The notes under the pieces were generated by a model. It worked only from the letters and a program-made list of their open reading frames with translations, did no database searches and was not told the origin of the DNA. Made by a program: the position numbers and the translations under genes. From positions 434,001-498,000 of the forward strand of contig NZ_JACHCC010000001.1 of NCBI RefSeq assembly GCF_014207135.1: a stretch of 64,000 nt of DNA, written 5' to 3'. Source of the DNA: Pedobacter cryoconitis (GTDB lineage: Bacteria > Bacteroidota > Bacteroidia > Sphingobacteriales > Sphingobacteriaceae). The stretch's first letter is position 1; each line of letters begins with the position of its first letter. Below are positions 61,637 through 64,000 of the stretch, one piece after another.

Positions 61637-62668
61637 ATGACGGGGATAAAAACATTAGGACAGTTTATTATTGAGAAGCAGGCTGATTTCTCTTACGCAA
61701 AAGGAGAACTTTCAAGATTATTGAGAGACATTGGTATCGCCGCAAAAATTGTTAACCGGGAGGTGAATAAGGCAGGTCTGGTAGATATACTAGGTGATGC
61801 CGGAACAGTTAACATACAAGGGGAGGGGCAGAAAAAACTCGATGTTTTTGCGAATACCCAGTTTATTTCGGCTTTAACCAGTGGTGGCGAGTGTTGTATA
61901 GTGGCTACTGAAGAAGAGGACGACTTTGTGCCGATCGATTCTCCGGTGTCTAAAAATGCAAAATACATCGTATGTATTGATCCATTGGATGGTTCCTCTA
62001 ACATCGATGTTAACGTCGCTGTCGGAACTATTTTCTCTATTTACCGCAGAAAATCTGTGGAAGGTATGGCTACCCTGGCTGATGTATTACAGAAGGGTAC
62101 AGAGCAGGTGGCTGCAGGTTATGTGATCTATGGTTCTTCGACCATGCTGGTATATACTACCGGTAAAGGTGTTAACGGGTTTACTCTTGATCCTTCAATC
62201 GGTGAATTCTGTTTATCTCATCCGAATATGAAAGTACCTCATGATGGTAGTATTTACTCTATCAACGAAGGTAATTATGTTCATTTTCCAATGGGTGTAA
62301 AGCAGTATATTAAATATGCGCAGGTTCATGATGTGGCTTCAAACAGGCCATATACTTCCAGGTATATCGGTTCGATGGTAGCAGATATTCATCGTAACCT
62401 GATCAAAGGTGGTATTTATATCTATCCTACTACGGCAAGTTCTCCGAATGGAAAACTGAGATTATTATACGAATGTAATCCAATGGCATTTATTATAGAG
62501 CAGGCTGGGGGAGTTGCTTCTGATGGTTTCAGACGAATTCTGGAAATACAGCCTGTTGAATTGCATCAGAGAACCTCTATTTTTATTGGTTCCGAAAAAA
62601 TGGTAAGAATGGCCGAAGAGATGATGGTTACTTACGCAGAGGCTGAGCCTAATCACAAAAGCGCATAG
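61637..62668 (+). CDS. fbp: Fructose-1,6-bisphosphatase class I
   Basis: The 343-residue enzyme removes the 1-phosphate of fructose 1,6-bisphosphate in gluconeogenesis. Seen: GAPs of the family such as [19 protein letters not shown] split near 82-100, the metal motif [10 protein letters not shown] at 115-124, [19 protein letters not shown] split near 240-258 and [19 protein letters not shown] split near 272-291. The long GAPDH elsewhere in the window may act in the same route. A terminator follows. Confidence 0.96.
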   Translation: MTGIKTLGQFIIEKQADFSYAKGELSRLLRDIGIAAKIVNREVNKAGLVDILGDAGTVNIQGEGQKKLDVFANTQFISALTSGGECCIVATEEEDDFVPIDSPVSKNAKYIVCIDPLDGSSNIDVNVAVGTIFSIYRRKSVEGMATLADVLQKGTEQVAAGYVIYGSSTMLVYTTGKGVNGFTLDPSIGEFCLSHPNMKVPHDGSIYSINEGNYVHFPMGVKQYIKYAQVHDVASNRPYTSRYIGSMVADIHRNLIKGGIYIYPTTASSPNGKLRLLYECNPMAFIIEQAGGVASDGFRRILEIQPVELHQRTSIFIGSEKMVRMAEEMMVTYAEAEPNHKSA

Positions 62669-62685
62669 ACGATTTTATATTATAT

Positions 62686-62713
62686 AAAGCGGGGTAAACA
62701 ATTATCCCGCTTT
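62686..62713. terminator. Terminator between fbp and rnhA
   Basis: Arms 62686-62695 and 62704-62713 form a 10-bp stem (one G-U) with an eight-base loop. The two genes are convergent; the rnhA stop lies at the edge of the right arm, so both may use it. Confidence 0.7.
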
Positions 62714-63185
62714 ACAATAAAGTACCTCTGCTTTTTTCAGCTTCAAATTCTGTGTCGATTTGTTGCGTTCCTCTGTCTTTAGAGGCGGCTACAGCCAGTT
62801 CATCACATCTTTCGTTTTCCGGATGGCTATTGTGGCCTTTAATCCAGATAAATTTTACTTCATGTAATTTATACACGGCGAGAAAACGGATCCACAGATC
62901 TTTATTCTTTTTATCCTTGAATCCTTTTTTGACCCATCCGAACACCCATTTTTTTTCAACGGAGTCTACTACATATTTAGAATCTGAATAAATGGTTACC
63001 TGTGCCCCTGGTTTTTTGATAATCTGAAGTCCTTCAATAACAGCCAGCAATTCCATTCTGTTGTTGGTTGTCATCCGGAAACCTCCGCTTAACTCTTTAT
63101 AATGAGTTCCTGAACGTAATATCACTCCGTAACCTCCAGGTCCCGGGTTGCCACTTGCTGCGCCGTCAGTGTAAATCTCAATCAT
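62712..63185 (-). CDS. rnhA: Ribonuclease HI
   Basis: The 157-residue enzyme degrades the RNA strand of RNA-DNA hybrids. Catalytic acids are in place: Asp7 (YTDGAASGNPGPGG), Glu45 (NRMELLAVI), Asp68 (IYSDSKYVVD) and the last Asp in ENERCDELA (about 129). The basic protrusion helix (KKWVFGWVKKGFKDKKNKD) is present. Its stop overlaps the edge of the terminator shared with fbp. Confidence 0.96.
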   Translation of the reverse strand: MIEIYTDGAASGNPGPGGYGVILRSGTHYKELSGGFRMTTNNRMELLAVIEGLQIIKKPGAQVTIYSDSKYVVDSVEKKWVFGWVKKGFKDKKNKDLWIRFLAVYKLHEVKFIWIKGHNSHPENERCDELAVAASKDRGTQQIDTEFEAEKSRGTLL

Positions 63186-63236
63186 AAAAGGTTATTTTAA
63201 ACAAATAAGATGTATTTGTATTTGAGTTTAAATAAA

Positions 63237-63262
63237 GAAAGCAGCCTTGTAGGGCTGCTTTC
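63237..63262 (-). terminator. Terminator of tRNA-His
   Basis: GAAAGCAGCC (63237-63246), a six-base loop and GGCTGCTTTC (63253-63262) form a 10-bp stem just after the tRNA on the minus strand, followed by T-rich sequence. Confidence 0.8.
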
Positions 63263-63272
63263 GCTGATTTTA

Positions 63273-63350
63273 TGGGGTGGAATATGGGGCTCGAACCCAC
63301 GACCCTCGGTACCACAAACCGATGCTCTAACCAACTGAGCTAAAACCACC
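63273..63350 (-). tRNA. tRNA-His (anticodon GUG), CCA encoded
   Basis: The minus-strand cloverleaf has the D arm, anticodon stem TCGGT/ACCGA with loop TTGTGGT (anticodon GUG), T stem GTGGG/CCCAT, discriminator C73 with an encoded CCA, and the extra G at -1 typical of tRNA-His. The acceptor stem GTGGTTT/ATTCCAC has two adjacent U-U mismatches (positions 5-68 and 6-67), unusual for a functional tRNA. Confidence 0.93.
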
Positions 63351-63366
63351 ATGTTTTTCAGTTTGA

Positions 63367-63396
63367 CAAAAGTACACTTTTTAATATTCTAATCAA
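63367..63396 (-). promoter_or_regulatory. Promoter of tRNA-His
   Basis: On the minus strand TTG (63396-63394), 19 bases and TACTTTTG (63374-63367) match the consensus, with the box ending 16 bases before the tRNA. Confidence 0.75.
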
Positions 63397-63700
63397 ATAT
63401 TTCTGAATTAAAATTCGAATTATTTTTTAAATAATTCATAGACAGGATTTTAAATTTCAATAAAATTTAACAGAATCTGCTGGATTTAGTTCTCAGAACC
63501 AGAAAAGGCTGTTTTTGTAGGTCGTGGCTGGATATAAACCAGACATAAATGCACCAAACAGGTCTTATTTTTTCTGATTCCCGGTTAAAATAGTTGTGTC
63601 AGTCAGTTTGGCTAAACATAGATTTAGCATAATTGTATCATAAAATCTTAAAAAGTGTTAAAGTTTTCTTTTTCTTAGAAAAGAATATTACATTTGGGCT

Positions 63701-63768
63701 TACCCTTTTCAAGGGTATGTTTTTCATAGGTAGATGTAGGGCCGGAAATTTATTTTCGGCCCTTTTTT
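63701..63768 (+). ncRNA. Possible short structured RNA before ubiX
   Basis: A -7 box TACATTTG (63689-63696; no clear -33) would start a transcript near 63701. It begins with a 7-bp hairpin TACCCTT-TTC-AAGGGTA (63701-63717), has a 21-base linker and ends at the terminator 63739-63768, about 68 nt in all. It has no open frame. It could be a small RNA or an attenuated leader. The next gene, ubiX, has its own -7 box. Confidence 0.35.
63739..63768 (+). terminator. Terminator of the orphan unit before ubiX
   Basis: GGGCCGGAAA (63739-63748), loop TTTA and TTTTCGGCCC (63753-63762) pair fully with one G-U, then T6. Confidence 0.85.
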
Positions 63769-63793
63769 GTCATTTAAATTTAAACAGGCTCTG

Positions 63794-63801
63794 TATCTTT
63801 G
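63794..63801 (+). promoter_or_regulatory. -7 box (TATCTTTG) of ubiX
   Basis: TATCTTTG matches TAnnTTTG and ends six bases before the ATG at 63808. A TTG at 63767-63769 is spaced 24 bases, longer than usual. Confidence 0.5.
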
Positions 63802-63807
63802 CAAATC

Positions 63808-64000
63808 ATGAAAAAGAAAAAAGTCATTGTTGCAATCACTGGTGCCAGTGGGTCTGTATATGCCAAACTCTTATTAGATAATCTTCAGCAATTGTCATCC
63901 CAGATAGAAAATGTGGGTGTGGTGATGTCTGATAATGCAAAAGAAGTCTGGCGTTTTGAATTAGGGAACAGTGATTATGATCAGTATCCTTTTGATTTTT
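63808..64000 (+). CDS. ubiX: UbiX-type flavin prenyltransferase, N-terminal part (cut by window end)
   Basis: I translated from ATG 63808 to the edge (64 codons): the start KKKKVIVAITGASGSVYAKL with the GASGS flavin/phosphate loop and VGVVMSDNAKEVWRFEL is typical of UbiX/Pad1. The family makes prenylated FMN, the cofactor of UbiD decarboxylases. Whether it serves quinone synthesis or another UbiD-type enzyme here cannot be seen. About two thirds of the gene is missing. Confidence 0.9.
   Translation, partial: MKKKKVIVAITGASGSVYAKLLLDNLQQLSSQIENVGVVMSDNAKEVWRFELGNSDYDQYPFDF

Larger units (their letters stand above)
63351..63807. other. Spacer between tRNA-His and ubiX with an orphan unit
   Basis: Contains the tRNA-His promoter (63367-63396, minus), then about 290 bases with no gene or repeat visible, then the orphan box/hairpin/terminator unit at 63689-63768 and the ubiX -7 box at 63794-63801. 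Confidence 0.6.

Overview
The window looks like a chromosomal stretch of a Bacteroidota bacterium, most likely Sphingobacteriaceae (Pedobacter-like). The lineage call is an inference. It rests on a MurF-alanine racemase fusion, a 286-residue primary sigma factor without region 1.1, a type III glutamine synthetase, Oar-type and plug/beta-barrel TonB-dependent receptors, Bacteroidota-style TonB, and repeated TAnnTTTG -7 boxes upstream of genes. Base composition is AT-rich and even; I see no prophage, insertion sequence, integron or CRISPR array.

Layout. 1-6.3 kb: start of pncB (runs off the left edge), cupin, quinone oxidoreductase with divergent HxlR regulator, fatty acid desaturase, a membrane protein, a 2-hydroxyacid dehydrogenase homologue that lacks the usual catalytic residues, and two small proteins of unknown role. 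6.8-7.3 kb: a tandemly duplicated tRNA-Gly/tRNA-Leu cluster. 7.4-20.9 kb: recX, murF-alr, a DUF502 protein, a LOG-family protein, a solute:Na+ symporter, recR, a TonB-dependent receptor, a two-component system, an SDR, an esterase and an OmpA-like lipoprotein. 20.9-24.8 kb: trpDFBA preceded by a Trp-rich leader peptide and attenuator. 24.8-38.2 kb: YrdC-domain protein, FMN glutamate-synthase-like enzyme, a tail-fibre-like protein, M13 peptidase, asnS, an unusual G/T-skewed intergenic region with a possible small RNA, sucC, a LolD-type ATPase followed by two odd small genes, and S41 and M28 peptidases. 38.4-45.2 kb: aldo/keto reductase, YCII protein, long GAPDH, rpoD, small HTH, MBL hydrolase, lpdA. 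45.5-55.4 kb: Oar-like receptor and a TetR-TolC-MFP-RND efflux locus. 55.4-64 kb: purM, glnN, tonB, VOC protein, trmN6, phosphoesterase, fbp, rnhA, tRNA-His and the start of ubiX.

How parts work together. trpD-F-B-A convert anthranilate to tryptophan apart from the TrpC step; trpE, trpG and trpC are not in the window. The leader encodes three consecutive Trp codons followed by mutually exclusive hairpins, which is the arrangement of classical ribosome-stalling attenuation. The HxlR regulator and quinone oxidoreductase probably form a stress-response pair. TetR, TolC, MFP and RND form one drug-efflux unit. tonB could energise the two receptors seen here.

No large new defence, mobile or biosynthetic system was found. 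The items most worth a second look are the trp leader, two orphan promoter-hairpin-terminator units that could be small RNAs (about 32.27-32.33 kb and 63.69-63.77 kb), a 32-bp near-perfect inverted repeat at 30.3 kb, the pair of degenerate enzymes at 34.4-35.5 kb, and the near-leaderless promoter layout of several genes.
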